Below, piece after piece: positions 1-12,345 of a DNA stretch of 64,000 bases. The stretch lies in the NCBI GenBank assembly GCA_010356995.1, contig ML996708.1, forward strand, positions 124,001 to 188,000. The letters are read 5' to 3'. The DNA comes from Trichodelitschia bisporula (taxonomy: Eukaryota; Ascomycota; Dothideomycetes; Phaeotrichales; Phaeotrichaceae). The translations under genes were made by a program, and so were the position numbers. Below the pieces are notes generated by a model. It saw nothing but the letters and a program-made list of their open reading frames with translations. It searched no databases and was not told where the DNA came from. The stretch's first letter is position 1, and every line of letters starts with the position of its first letter.

Positions 1-3000
1 TCCACAGAGGCGACCGTGATGATCTCCTTGGTGGGAAGCTCGAGCAGGACCTCACCCATGGTTTGAACCGAGCTGAACACCGTCTTGTTCTTGAAGCGGA
101 CGAAGCTCTCGAGGCGGAAGGTTAGCGTCTTGTGAAGGAGATCAGTGTCGGGATCCTCGAGGCGGAACCATTCCTTCGAGCGGAGAATAGCGACCTCCTT
201 CGGCGATGACAGGTGCAGCTGCATCGGGGTCTCGGTCTTGCGCTGGAAGGTGTTCTCGAAGTCATTGTAATCACCGCGGTACAGGAACTGGCTGGTGACT
301 TCCATGACCGCCTCGCCATCACGGGTAATGGTACCGCAGACCTCGACCATCTTGCCAGAATCCTGGTTGATGACAGCGTTGACCTGGGCTGTGGTGTCGA
401 GTACGTCGCCCTTCTTGAGAGGCTCGGCACCCGGAAGCATGCGGAAGCTATTGGACAGATGCACGAGACGGAGAAGATCGCCATCGATAACGCGAGGGAA
501 AATAGGCTTGGTGATAGCCTTCCAGCCGACGACAATGGCGAAGTCCATGGGAGCAGAGGCTTCCCTGCCGGGACGGTCGACGAAAGCTTCGCCTGTGTTG
601 CCCACCGCGTGGACAAAGTCGTTGATGGCCTCACTGGTGATGGTAGCTCGGCCGCCATCGAACTTGGAGTCGATGGGCGTGTCGAAAGGCACCTCCTCAC
701 CATCGCCGAACCAGATACGGTAGTAGAACTCCTTGATCCGGTCGTTGCGATCCCCCATGACCTCGTGAATAGGTGCGTAGCCACGCTCGGGACGGTAGAG
801 GAACTTAAACGTGAGGAACTCCGGCTTGCCTGATGCCGACCTCCGCTCAATGAGGCTGAGAGAGATCTCGTTCTTCTTGCTCAGGCGGATCTCAATGGTC
901 TGGAGGGGATCTTTTGCACCGTTGAAGTTCTCTGAAACGGAGATGACGGTCCGCTCGGGCTCGTTGGGATGGTCGATCTTGACCACCATCCCCTGAACAG
1001 GATTGCACACCCGACGCATGGGATTCGTCTGGAAGCGTTGTCCCTGCGTAAAGACTTCGGCAGTGAAAAAGGCGTGACGCCAAGAGAATGTCTCTCCGGC
1101 AAGGAGCTGCATCCAGTCGTCAACAGACGGCAGGGGAGTATTTGGTTCCAGCTTGAAGCAGAGGAGATCATTAGTGTCAACCCAAGTAAGCGCTTTGACG
1201 TCCAGGGACTCGCTGATACCGAGGAGCTTGCCGCCAAAGTATTCGATGACGGGAATCTTCTTCACGTTGCCGCCATAGCGGTCGCGTGTCAGCATTTTGA
1301 TGTGGCCTTCATGGATGCCGTCCAGAATCTCTTTGACGGGCTCATCGACGACAGTGGAGTACTTAGCCGCCATGGGCCCGTGCAAGATGCAAACACGGCC
1401 AACATCCCGGCCAACGATGGCGTCCAAGTCCTCAGACTGCCACAGCGAGTCCTTCTTGAAGTAGTACTCAAAGTTGTCATCAAAGACAGGCACGAACGGA
1501 ACCGGCTTCTGGAAGCGGTTCTGGGCAAGCATCAGGAAGTGCTGCACGTCCTGCGCGTTCATGATCTGCGTCTTGGCCTGCGGGTACGTGTCTAGGATCT
1601 TCTCCACAAGTGGGAAGATGTCATCAAGGTCCGAGTAGCTTTGGATGAGAGAAGCCTGACCGGCAGCGGTGGCAAAGCGCTCCTCCACGCGGCGGAAGAA
1701 ATTGCCGGTCATAATCTTCAGGCTGACGTCGAGCCAGCGAGATTGGTGCTTGATGTACATCAGCTCAACGCAACGGTGAATGACCTCTGCATAGGTCATT
1801 TCTTCGAGGTCCACAACTTCGCCGGCCGAGTTGCGGCCAAACCACACCTTCTGGTAGTCGTCATTGAGCTTCTTGATGATGTAGTCACGGTTCTTCTCGA
1901 GCTCCACTAGCCGCTTCGCCTTGTCCAACGAGAAGATCTTCTTGTCCATCTCGGCCCAAAAAATCACACCTCGGGTCGCCAACTTGTGAATCGGCTCGCC
2001 CATCTCTGAACGGACAGTGATAACACCGCCAGCAGGACCCTTGTAGGTCTGCTCCCATTCGTGGTCTTCCAAGCCCGGAGCAGCAACGATGGCTTTCTTC
2101 GCATCGGGGGCGGTGTGGCACTCCTTGGAGGTCATGACACGGCTACCAAAGAAGCAGCCGTCGAAGGGCATAGGGGGATAGCCAAACTTCACCGACCACT
2201 GGCCCGTCAGATACGGATAGGTGTCTTCGGCGCCGCCGAAACCGCTACCTGCCAAGAGGATCAGGTTAGGGCACTTGCGGAGCCTGCTGTACATGGCCAG
2301 GATGGGCTGATGGAAGTCCTCAAAGGAATGATGGCCGCCGCCACGACCACCGGTCCACTTCAGGATGACAGGGAAGTGGGGATTGGCCTTGGCGATGTTG
2401 ATGGTTTGCTGGATACCATCCATCGAACCGGGCTTGAAAGTGATACGTTTGATACCCAGCGTCTGGATATACTCGTTGGCCACATCAAGCGACGGGACGC
2501 CGGCACCAATGGTAAGGCCCTCGAGAGGCACACCCTGTGCGCGGAGCTTCCGAATCATGGGAATCTGCCAAGACATGGCGAATGGGTTGACGTAGATCAA
2601 GTTGATGGAGATGCCGCGACCCGTAGGAATCGACTTCTCGATGTTGAGGATGGCTTCAGTCATCATGCGCTCGTCGAAATAGCCGCCACCAGCAAGCTCA
2701 CAATCGTAGCCAGCGTTCATAGTAGCAGCAACGAAGTCCCACGGCACGGTGGCCGGCGTCATACCGGCAACAATGACGGGCGGAAGACCCAAGAGCCGAC
2801 TCAACTTGGTGTCGACGAATGTCTGGCCCACGGAAGTGCGCACAAGGCGGGGACCAAACTCTTTGACCCAGTCCACTGCGTACTTGACGGCATGTTCTTC
2901 GTCGCGATCAAAGAGTTCTGGCTTATAGCCTACCTCCGTGTTTGACCCATCGATGGTGCCAGCCAAGATCACGCGCACGCCAGTGCCGTCCTTGTTGCGG

Positions 3001-4574
3001 TTCGTAAGAACGCCTAGACCAGAGATGCCACCAGGGCCGAAGTCCAGGATGTGAGTCGCCTTGGGAAAGACCGTAGCCTTTTCCCAATTCACGGGGTCAT
3101 GGGTGATCATGCGGATCAAGGCTGGGACAATATTCTTGGACCCGAGTTCCTGCAGGTTCTTGCCTGTGTTTGTGTCGAGCAGGGGAAGTCCAAGGCTGGA
3201 GCCGGGAATTTCAATGTCTTCGAGATCCTCCTCGATCAGCTTCGCGGCTTCGCCAAGATACGAGCTGTGGAACGGGGCTGTGATCGGCAGAAACCGGTTC
3301 ACGAAGCGAATCTTCCGTTCTGTGTACGGAATACGGTTCTGGTCGAGACCGGTAGGAGCCTTGACCTTGCGGAGCCGGACATTCAGACCGTACAGCGACA
3401 GAGGAGGACCAGTGACGACCACGTTGCGAGCGCTGTTGATCAGAGAGATGCCGATCTGGCGGTCCTTCGGAAGATGCTGATTAGTCGTATCGATGTGCGA
3501 CTGCACCTGAGCGATGGGAAGATCGCGAATCGACAACATAGGCGAGGGGGTGCCCTCACCATTGTCCACAGAATCCTGCAGAACTGAAGGCGTGAGAGAC
3601 GTCCGTGGAAACGCCTGCTGGCTGCGGGCACCGATCCAAAAGAGGATGGTGAGGGCATTGTGGGCTGCTTGCTCAAAGGTCGGCCAGTGGCCCCCCGCGG
3701 CAATGGCAGCAGCAGTGACCACACCCTGCGAGTGGCCCGTAGTTCCGCTGAGATAGTCGCGAAGGTTGCCTGGATCGGTACCCAGGACCTTACAGGTCAC
3801 ATAGTAGTGCGAGAGCTGTGTCAAGCCGATGAGAGGAAAGCTGACGGGAGCGGAAACGAGGTAGTCCGTATCAGGCTGCGATTCCGGGTTGCGCAGCCAC
3901 CGCATGACATCGAGACCCTTCGGGTAGAGCTTGACGGCGCGAGGATCGGCAGAGAGCTTTAGGAGGTGAGCGGCGGACTTCTCCACAAATTCTTGCAAAA
4001 ACGGCAAGTAGGTGTTGTAGGTCTCACGCAGCTCATCGAAGTATTCTTCAATGTTGCCCTGGCCGCCAAAGACGGCGTAAATGCGAGCTTGCTTGTCTGA
4101 GACGGCGCGCATCAGTGCCGGTTCGTGCGCCTTCGGCGCGCGTCCCAAAAACTTGCGTGCGGCGTAGTAGGACTTGACGGTGGCCAGCTTGCTCTGCGGC
4201 ATGCCTGGGAGCGACGCGACAAGCGCGTGAACTTCGTTTCCGCGCAAAAACTCGCGCTCAAACTCGTTGAGGGCAGCTGACAGGACAGTCTGGTAGGTGA
4301 GCGGGTCGGAGGCAGACTCAGTCTCCTGAGCGATGTGCCCCAAGAAACGTGCTACCAGTTCGGCGACCGATGACGGCTCATCGTCTTGTGCGTGATCTTC
4401 TGTCGGCTCCGGAAGCGTAGCAAGAAATGAATCCCGCAATTGTGACGCCGTGAAGTGGCTGGATGTGGTGATTGCAAACGTGTGCTCGAGCGAGCCGTAC
4501 ACCAGCGGAAGAGGGCGGAGAGACTGTCCTGAGCGAGGCGTGGCCGCACCGGTTTGAGGAGCGGAGCCGTACAT
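1..4574 (-). CDS. fas1: Fatty acid synthase subunit beta (FAS1), 3' end cut by window
   Basis: One open frame runs from the ATG at 4574-4572 to the window edge: 1524 codons with no intron. This is the beta chain of cytosolic fungal type I fatty acid synthase, which supplies acetyl loading, enoyl reduction, dehydration and malonyl/palmitoyl transfer to the alpha6-beta6 particle. Seen: the N-terminal acetyltransferase domain with the nucleophile motif GHSQG (Ser282, about 3731), and the FMN-type enoyl reductase block starting near the VAGMTPATVPWDF motif (Met605, about 2762). The hot-dog/dehydratase part begins toward the edge. Family members are about 2050-2100 aa, so roughly 550 residues are missing: the MaoC-like dehydratase core and the malonyl/palmitoyl transferase. 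The gene is divergent from FAS2, consistent with co-regulation. The first in-frame ATG opens with residues MYGSAPQTG, a plausible start. Very confident. Confidence 0.97.
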   Translation of the reverse strand, partial: MYGSAPQTGAATPRSGQSLRPLPLVYGSLEHTFAITTSSHFTASQLRDSFLATLPEPTEDHAQDDEPSSVAELVARFLGHIAQETESASDPLTYQTVLSAALNEFEREFLRGNEVHALVASLPGMPQSKLATVKSYYAARKFLGRAPKAHEPALMRAVSDKQARIYAVFGGQGNIEEYFDELRETYNTYLPFLQEFVEKSAAHLLKLSADPRAVKLYPKGLDVMRWLRNPESQPDTDYLVSAPVSFPLIGLTQLSHYYVTCKVLGTDPGNLRDYLSGTTGHSQGVVTAAAIAAGGHWPTFEQAAHNALTILFWIGARSQQAFPRTSLTPSVLQDSVDNGEGTPSPMLSIRDLPIAQVQSHIDTTNQHLPKDRQIGISLINSARNVVVTGPPLSLYGLNVRLRKVKAPTGLDQNRIPYTERKIRFVNRFLPITAPFHSSYLGEAAKLIEEDLEDIEIPGSSLGLPLLDTNTGKNLQELGSKNIVPALIRMITHDPVNWEKATVFPKATHILDFGPGGISGLGVLTNRNKDGTGVRVILAGTIDGSNTEVGYKPELFDRDEEHAVKYAVDWVKEFGPRLVRTSVGQTFVDTKLSRLLGLPPVIVAGMTPATVPWDFVAATMNAGYDCELAGGGYFDERMMTEAILNIEKSIPTGRGISINLIYVNPFAMSWQIPMIRKLRAQGVPLEGLTIGAGVPSLDVANEYIQTLGIKRITFKPGSMDGIQQTINIAKANPHFPVILKWTGGRGGGHHSFEDFHQPILAMYSRLRKCPNLILLAGSGFGGAEDTYPYLTGQWSVKFGYPPMPFDGCFFGSRVMTSKECHTAPDAKKAIVAAPGLEDHEWEQTYKGPAGGVITVRSEMGEPIHKLATRGVIFWAEMDKKIFSLDKAKRLVELEKNRDYIIKKLNDDYQKVWFGRNSAGEVVDLEEMTYAEVIHRCVELMYIKHQSRWLDVSLKIMTGNFFRRVEERFATAAGQASLIQSYSDLDDIFPLVEKILDTYPQAKTQIMNAQDVQHFLMLAQNRFQKPVPFVPVFDDNFEYYFKKDSLWQSEDLDAIVGRDVGRVCILHGPMAAKYSTVVDEPVKEILDGIHEGHIKMLTRDRYGGNVKKIPVIEYFGGKLLGISESLDVKALTWVDTNDLLCFKLEPNTPLPSVDDWMQLLAGETFSWRHAFFTAEVFTQGQRFQTNPMRRVCNPVQGMVVKIDHPNEPERTVISVSENFNGAKDPLQTIEIRLSKKNEISLSLIERRSASGKPEFLTFKFLYRPERGYAPIHEVMGDRNDRIKEFYYRIWFGDGEEVPFDTPIDSKFDGGRATITSEAINDFVHAVGNTGEAFVDRPGREASAPMDFAIVVGWKAITKPIFPRVIDGDLLRLVHLSNSFRMLPGAEPLKKGDVLDTTAQVNAVINQDSGKMVEVCGTITRDGEAVMEVTSQFLYRGDYNDFENTFQRKTETPMQLHLSSPKEVAILRSKEWFRLEDPDTDLLHKTLTFRLESFVRFKNKTVFSSVQTMGEVLLELPTKEIITVASV

Positions 4575-6674
4575 TTTGAGGGTTGGGTATCGATTACTGG
4601 GAAGGAAGAAACTGGTTCTCTATTAGCAGCAGGAACCATAGAGCGTCCGTTGTAGCCCTGACCGCCGGTCGGAGGGTGAGGACGGCCGAATTGGCTGCCC
4701 CAAAGATGCTACAGAGATAGACGTACGATTACAAGTCACAGCTAACTTTCAGACAAGGTGGTCAATGACAATTGTCCTGCTGTTGGACTTCCAAACGATG
4801 TGTTGGAACGTGCAGTGGCCGGTGCAGGCGTTCCAGTTGCTGCAGAGAAAAAGAAGGGCGCAGTGTGGGGTATCAAGAAGGCGGGGGCGCGAAGGAGGAA
4901 GGACGTGAGATGCGCCTTTGGATGATGCGAGAGTGGGTGAATAGAGGGAACAGAGGATACAGTTAACGGGGAGTGTCAACTACTATCAATGTGTTGCTCG
5001 GTGGGAGCTTCCGTCAACACGCCTTTCACTCTTGCACTTTTTTGCTGGGGCGGTTTGACAAGGGGTGGGAGACCCGACAAGTCGTTGGGACGGCGGCTGG
5101 GCGCCGTCAAGCCTCCCCTGCTCGCGTGGATAGGCCAATCCAAAAAGTCTGTACCCTGGCATGAAGAAAATGGCAAAGGGTCCAGGGTCTCGGGGCGAGT
5201 GAGAATGTTTGCATTGTGCAGTGACTTTCTGGTGCACAGTTAAACTTCCTCTTCCATACATGGGACTTGGGACGTGTTCTTTTGGGATACGTTTCCTATC
5301 TTCGCTTTCATATCGATTGCCTGAGATACGATACTGTAGATGAGATGTTAGTTCCCCGCAATGCACTCGTAGGACAACAGCTAACATGGTCAGGATGTCA
5401 AGATTAACAACAATGTGCCAGGCAGTTGCATTCAACAGCGTCTCAACTCTCAACCACCCTGACCAACACCAACACGAAGGAGTCGCTCCAACGGGAACCT
5501 GATTACTGTCGTTGTCCGACTATTGTCCCAGAGTTCCCCCGACCCTCGCAATCAATCCCGCAGAGTTCCGTACCTCCAGAGGCCAGATGTTATCTTCTTC
5601 CTACCGGGAAGCATAGTAAGGACCCGATAGGCGGCGAATTATGAGCCGGCCGAATACCATCCGTGATCTGCACCCATTTCTCGCCTTCCTCGTCTCCAGT
5701 CTTTTTTGGTCGTTACTCCCCTCATTGCTCCACATATCTCCCCGCTTAACCCCCAGCTCAGGGACTTGAGGGTCGTAGAAAAAAAGGCTCGCGGGGGCAA
5801 TGAGCCCTGGACGGGTGTGGGGATCTAATCATGCAGCAAAGCAGCGCCTGCGCACGCCTGATGCTTCCCGGATCGCGCCCGCACGCCCGCATCCCCAGCT
5901 TCAGCTCCCGTCGGGCGGACTTGCAGCGGATGGCGCTTCACGAACGCCCTTGTCGAGCTGATATATTCGGCGCATCCGAGCAATAATGACCTTTCTTATC
6001 CTGTAGTTCTAGATGGTATCAGGGCGATGTTTGTATCGCAAGGAGGTTGTTGAGATGGACCAAGGGGATCATGTAGCAAATACAGCGAGGGTTGAAATCT
6101 TGTGCCACCAACGCTGCAATAATTGTTCCCTCGGTGAATTGGCCTTTTGGCCGAAGACAACCACCACCAACTCACTAAAAGCAGGGTTGCCCCTGACGAT
6201 TGGGATGGTCTGCTTAGAACTAGGGCCGGGGGTGAGGAGCGGCTTGGCATAGAACACCCACCATTTCCCAAGCAAGATTAGGGCGGAATTTTTACGTTCA
6301 TGTTGAATTGCCTGGGTTGAGAGTGGTTGAGACTTTCCCTACGGGCCCCAACAACACTCTGCTCAACCCGTTGGATCTCTTCGGATCAACTCCTAACCAG
6401 TCCCATCTCCATCGCCTGGTGCCTGTTCGCTAGAGATAAACCCAATTACCTCCACCGATCCCCTCAGGCTATTCCTTGGCCGCCCGAATCGCACGCTCCA
6501 ACTCCCCTCCACACAAAAAACATCTCCTTCCTCTCCCTTTGCCAACGACTCCAACGACGGCACCGGGCAATCTGTCGACCTTCACTGTTCTTGTTGCAGC
6601 ACTTCGAAAAATACCCCTTTGATTTCAGTAGTTGCCTTCTTCACCTAAAACCGAACCTCTAATCGACGCCCGTC
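4575..6674. promoter_or_regulatory. Shared divergent promoter of FAS1 and FAS2
   Basis: These 2.1 kb separate the two FAS start codons and hold no credible gene; the small ORFs here lack codon bias and family resemblance. Seen: a CCAAT pentamer near 5131, another near 6441 and its complement near 6138. A single CCTCGG hexamer is at 6129-6134. Pyrimidine-rich DNA at about 6450-6660 directly precedes the FAS2 ATG, as is common in fungal promoters and leaders. Known: in Aspergillus the FarA/FarB factors recognise a CCTCGG core in fatty-acid catabolism genes. Applying that here is inference only. The length leaves room for two leaders and possibly 5' UTR introns, which I cannot place. Confidence 0.7.
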
Positions 6675-9600
6675 ATGCGTCCCGAAGTCGAGCAAGACCT
6701 CGCGCACACTCTGCTCATTGAGCTCCTCGCATACCAATTCGCGTCTCCCGTGAGATGGATCGAGACACAAGATGTTATCCTCGGCGAGAAGTCGACGGAG
6801 CGTATCGTGGAAGTCGGCCCTGCGGACACACTCGGCGGTATGGCGAAGCGGACACTTGCTTCCAAGTATGAGGCACGCGACGCGGCTCTATCTCTCCAGC
6901 GCCAGATTCTGTGCTACAACAAGGATGCTAAAGACATCTACTACGACGTAGATCCGGTGGAGGATGAGCCGGAGCCGGAAGCGTCGACTTCTGCACCCAC
7001 AGCTTCATCTGGGCCCGCTCCAGTTGCTGCAGTTGCGGTCGCTCCCCCTGCCGGTTCCGGTCCTGCCGCATCAGTGCCCGATGAACCTGTCACTGCAACG
7101 GACATCATTCGCGCCATTGTTGCTCAAAAGCTGAAGAAGTCTTTAAGCGAAATCCCCCTCAGCAAGGCCATTAAGGATCTCGTAGGAGGTTAGTTTTCCA
7201 CTTCCGTGGGCGCCCGAAAACTTGCTAACCACCCATAGGCAAATCAACCCTTCAAAATGAAATCCTCGGTGATTTGGGCAAGGAATTCGGCTCAACCCCC
7301 GAGAAGCCGGAAGACGTACCTCTGGACGAGCTAGGGGCCGCCATCCAGATGACCTTCAACGGCCAGCTCGGAAAGCACTCCTCTTCGCTCATTGCCCGTC
7401 TCATCTCGTCCAAAATGCCCGGTGGCTTCAACATCACACTCGTACGGAAGCACTTGGAGACACGTTGGGGTCTGGGCTCTGGACGCCAGGACGGTCTTCT
7501 TCTGCTCGCGCTCACCAACGAGCCTGCCGCTCGTCTTGGCTCAGAAGCTGATGCAAAGGCGTGGCTGGACGGTATTGCCCAAAAGTATGCCACGGCAGCT
7601 GGTATCAACATTTCCGCGCCGGTCGCTGGCGGGGATGCCGGTGGTGCCGCAGGCGGCATGATGATGGACCCCGCGGCGCTTGATGCCTTGACTAAGGACC
7701 AGCGTGCGCTCTTCAAGCAACAGCTCGAGTTGTTCGCGCGGTATCTGAAAATGGATCTGCGTGCTGGCGACAAGGCTTTCGTTAACTCTCAGGAGGCGTC
7801 GTCGGCTCTTCAGGCGCAGCTCGACTTGTGGAATGCCGAGCACGGAGATTTCTACGCTGCCGGTATCGAGCCCATGTTCACACCTCTCAAGGCGCGCGTT
7901 TACGACTCCTCGTGGAACTGGGCCCGCCAGGATGCGTTGAGCATGTACTACGACATCATTTTCGGCCGCCTCAAGGCTGTTGACCGTGAGATTGTCAGCC
8001 AGTGTATCGCCATCATGAACCGTTCGAACCCCCGCCTTCTGGACTTCATGCAGTACCACATTGACCACTGCCCTACGGAGCGTGGTGAGACGTACGAACT
8101 CGCCAAAGAACTCGGCCAGCAGCTCATCGAGAACTGCAAGGACGTGCTCAACGTTGCGCCGGTCTACAAGGATGTGTCTCTCCCCACCGCCCCTTCGCTG
8201 GAGATCGACGCTCGCGGCAACATGAACTACCGCGAGGTGCCGCGCCCCAGCGTTCGCAAGTTCGAGCACTACGTCCGCGAAATGGCTGAGGGCGGCAAGC
8301 TGTCCGAGTACGGCAACCGCACCAAGGTCCAGAGCGATCTTCAGCGCATCTACAAGCTCATTCGCCAGCAGCACAAGCTCTCCAAGTCGTCGCAACTGCA
8401 GATCAAAGAGCTGTACAGCAACGTTGTTCGCTCGCTCTCCATGAACGAGGGTCAGATTATGCCTTCGGAGAACGGCAAAGCTATCCCTGGTCGTAAGGCT
8501 ACCAGCCGCGTCTCAAGCAACTTCAAGAAGGGCAAGGTCGAGACCATTCCCTTCCTCCATCTCAAGCGCAAGGGCGACTTCGACTGGGAGTACAGCAAGA
8601 AGCTCACCGGTGTCTACCTCGAAGGTCTTGAGAATGCGGCCCGCGATGGCCTGACGTTCCAGGGCAAGACCGTGCTGATGACTGGCGCGGGAGCTGGCTC
8701 AATCGGTGCGGAGGTCCTGCAGGGTCTCATCAGCGGTGGCGCCAAGGTCGTCGTCACCACCAGCCGGTTCTCTCGCGAGGTCAACGAGTACTATCAGGCC
8801 ATGTACAGCCGCTTCGGTGCTCGCGGCTCGCAATTGATTGTGGTGCCGTTCAACCAGGGCAGTAAGCAGGATGTGGAGGCGCTTGTGGCCTACATCTACG
8901 ACGAGAAGAAGGGTCTCGGGTGGGATCTTGACTACGTTGTGCCGTTCGCCGCCATTTCTGAGAACGGACGCGAGATCGATAGCCTCGACTCTAAGTCGGA
9001 GCTCGCCCATCGAATCATGCTCACCAATGTCCTGCGTCTGTTGGGTGCTGTTAAGAGCCATAAGAAGGAGCGTGGCTTCGAGACCCGCCCCGCCCAAGTC
9101 ATCCTGCCGCTCTCGCCCAACCACGGCACCTTCGGCAATGACGGCATGTACGCTGAGTCGAAGATTGGCCTCGAGACGCTGTTTACTCGCTGGCATTCTG
9201 AGAATTGGGGCGACTACCTCACCATCTGCGGTGCCGTCATCGGCTGGACTCGTGGCACTGGTCTCATGGCTGGCAACAACGTTGTCGCTGAGGGCATTGA
9301 GAAGTACGGTGTGCGTACTTTCTCGCAGTCGGAGATGGCGTTCAATCTGCTCGGTCTTATGGCGCCGGCCATTGTCAACCTGTGCCAGGTGGAGCCCGTC
9401 TGGGCTGATCTCAACGGCGGCTTCCAGTACCTGCCGAACCTCAAGGACCTCATGTTCCGCCTGCGCAAGGAGTACAACGAGACCAGCGAGATTCGCAAGG
9501 CCGTTGTCAAGGAGACGGCCATTGAGAACAAGATCGTCAATGGCGAGGCCGCCGAGGCCCGTTTCAAGAAGGTTGAGGTATCACGCCGCGCCAATATCAA

Positions 9601-12345
9601 GTACGACTTTCCCGCGGTCCCCGACTGGGAGACCGAAGTCAAGCCGCTCAACGAGAACCTTAAGGGGATGGTCGACCTCGAGCGCGTCGTTGTCGTCACT
9701 GGCTTTGCCGAGATTGGCCCCTGGGGCAACTCACGCACTCGCTGGGAAATGGAGGCGCACGGAGAATTCAGCCTGGAGGGTTGTGTCGAGATGGCTTGGA
9801 TCATGGGCCTCATCAAGAATCACAATGGCCCGCTCAAGGGCAAGAGCTACTCTGGCTGGGTGGACGCCAAGAGCGGCGAGCCTGTCGATGACAAGGACAT
9901 CAAGTCCAAGTACGAGAAGTACATCCTCGACCACTCTGGTATCCGCCTCATTGAGCCGGAGCTGTTCAACGGCTATGATCCCAACAAGAAGCAGATGCTC
10001 CAGGAGGTGCAGATCCAGGAAGACCTGGACCCTTTCGAGACGTCCAAGGAGACGGCCGAGGAGTTCCGTCGCGAGCACGGCGACAAAGTTGAGATCTTCG
10101 AGATCCCCGATTCCGGCGAATACACCGTCCGCTTCAGGAGGGGTGCCACTCTCCTCATTCCCAAGGCGCTGCGCTTCGATCGCCTCGTTGCCGGACAGAT
10201 CCCCACCGGCTGGGACGCTCGCAAGTACGGCATCCCCGATGACATCATCTCCCAGGTCGACCCTGTCACGCTCTTCGTCCTGGTCTCTGTGTCCGAGGCT
10301 CTTCTGTCGTCTGGTATCACGGATCCGTACGAGTTCTACAAGTACGTGCATATTTCGCAGGTCGGTAACTGCATCGGTTCCGGCATTGGCGGCACCAGCG
10401 CTCTGCGTGGCATGTACAAGGACCGCTTCCTGGATAAGCCCCTGCAGAAGGACATCCTCCAGGAATCGTTCATCAACACAATGAGCGCCTGGGTCAACAT
10501 GCTTCTGCTCTCGTCCACCGGTCCGATCAAGACGCCTGTCGGTGCCTGCGCGACGGCCGTCGAGTCCATCGACATCGGTTACGACACCATCGTCGAGGGC
10601 AAGGCGCGCGTCTGCTTCGTCGGTGGCTTCGATGACTTCCAGGAGGAAGGCTCGTATGAGTTTGCCAACATGAAAGCCACGAGCAATGCCGAGGACGAGT
10701 TTGCGCACGGCCGTACGCCCAAGGAAATGTCGCGGCCGACAACCACCACCCGCAACGGCTTCATGGAGTCTCAGGGCTGCGGTGTCCAGGTCATCATGGA
10801 TGCCCAGCTTGCGCTCGACATGGGTGTGCCCATCTACGGTGTGCTGGGATTTACTGCCACGGCTACCGACAAGATTGGCCGCTCCGTTCCAGCGCCCGGC
10901 CAGGGTGTGCTTACCACTGCGCGCGAGGCCAGCGGCAAGTTTCCGTCGCCCTTGCTCGACATCAAGTACCGCAAGCGTCGCTTGGAACATGAGCGCCGGA
11001 GCATCCGCCAGTGGCAGGAAGCCGAGATCCTCTTCCTCCAGGAAGAGGTTGCGGCCAGGGAGGAGAGCGAGGACTTCAACGCGGAAGAATACCTGCAGGA
11101 GCGCATCGCTCACATCGAGTGGGAGGCTACCCGCAAGGAGAAGGATGCTCTGTTTAGCCTGGGCAATAATTTCTGGAAGAAGGATCCGAGCATCGCGCCG
11201 CTGCGTGGCGCTCTGGCTACTTGGGGTCTGACCATCGACGACCTCGATGTCGCGTCCTTCCACGGCACATCCACGGTTGCCAACGACAAGAACGAGTCAG
11301 ACGTCATCTGCCAGCAGATGAAGCATCTCGGCCGCCAGAAGGGCAACGCTGTGCTCGGCATCTTCCAGAAGTATCTCACTGGCCATCCCAAGGGTGCCGC
11401 CGGTGCCTGGATGTTCAACGGATGCCTGCAGGTGCTCAACACTGGCTTAGTGCCCGGTAACCGCAACGCCGACAATGTCGACCAGGTCATGGAGAAGTTT
11501 GATTACATTGTCTACCCCAGCCGGTCGATCCAGACCGACGGCATCAAGGCCTTCTCCGTCACATCCTTCGGTTTCGGCCAGAAGGGTGCGCAGGCCATTG
11601 GTATCCACCCCAAGTACCTCTTCGCGACTCTGGACCACGCGCAATACCAGGCCTACAAGGTCAAGGTTGAGGCGCGCCAAAAGAAGGCCTACCGCTACTT
11701 CCACGACGGCCTCATCAACAACCGCATTTTCCAGGCCAAGGACAAGTCGCCGTACACCGACCCGCAACAGTCGAGTGTCTTCCTCAACCCGAACGCCCGC
11801 GTCACTCTCGACACCAAGAGCTCCAAGTACTCGTATCCGGCCAAGCCGGCTGAGCCCAGCACTGAGGAGAAGGAGGCTCTCCGCCGCACGCGTGAGACTG
11901 CTGAGTCGCTTGCTAAGGCGACAGCCGCTCCTGACTCTAGGGTGGGTGTCGACGTCGAGAGCGTCACGGGCATCAACATTGAGAATGAGACGTTCATCAA
12001 CCGCAACTTCACAGCAGCCGAGCAGGCCTACTGCCGCAAGGCGCCCAACCCTCAGGCCAGCTTCGCGGGCCGCTGGAGCGCGAAGGAGGCCGTCTTCAAG
12101 GCACTCAGTGTGCAGGGCAAGGGCGCTGGTGCTGCGCTGAAGGACATTGAGATTGCGGCCGATGCCAATGGCGCTCCTGTTGTCCAGGTATGTTTCCATC
12201 TTACGAGCGTGTGAATGCAGCTAACAGTTACCAGTTTCATGGTGATGCCCAGAAAGCTGCCAAGAAGGCCGGTGTGAAGTCTGTCAGTGTGAGCATCAGC
12301 CATACGGACGACCAGGCCCTCGCGGTTGCAGTTGCGTTGTTCTAG
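6675..12345 (+). CDS. fas2: Fatty acid synthase subunit alpha (FAS2)
   Basis: Three exons, 6675-7188, 7239-12187 and 12235-12345, join to 1857 aa, about the usual size for filamentous ascomycete alpha chains. The introns are 50 and 47 bp, with GT-AG ends and CTAAC branch sites. Domains in order: an Ala/Pro linker (about 100-145) and the acyl carrier protein with VGGKS, where Ser174 is the phosphopantetheine site; ketoreductase with TGAGAGSIG (about 652) and Tyr near 808 in MYAESKIG; ketosynthase with Cys1275 in GACATAVES; and the C-terminal phosphopantetheinyl transferase with Asp1743 in GVDVESV and the [11 protein letters not shown] motif. The protein performs ACP carriage, condensation and beta-keto reduction, and activates its own ACP. 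Intron 1 splits the Gly172 codon, two residues before the ACP serine. Partner gene FAS1 lies divergently upstream. Confidence 0.98.

Noticed and set aside
213-833. 206-aa plus-strand frame and others across 1-4500
   Set aside because: Antisense shadows of FAS1, whose minus-strand frame carries the conserved motifs.
9731-11263. 510-aa open frame antisense to FAS2 (and a 548-aa frame at 8838-10484 on the plus strand)
   Set aside because: Both overlap the unambiguous FAS alpha frame. They arise because GC-rich codon bias suppresses stops in other frames; their composition (Arg/Ser or Leu/Glu/Asp strings) is that of shadows.
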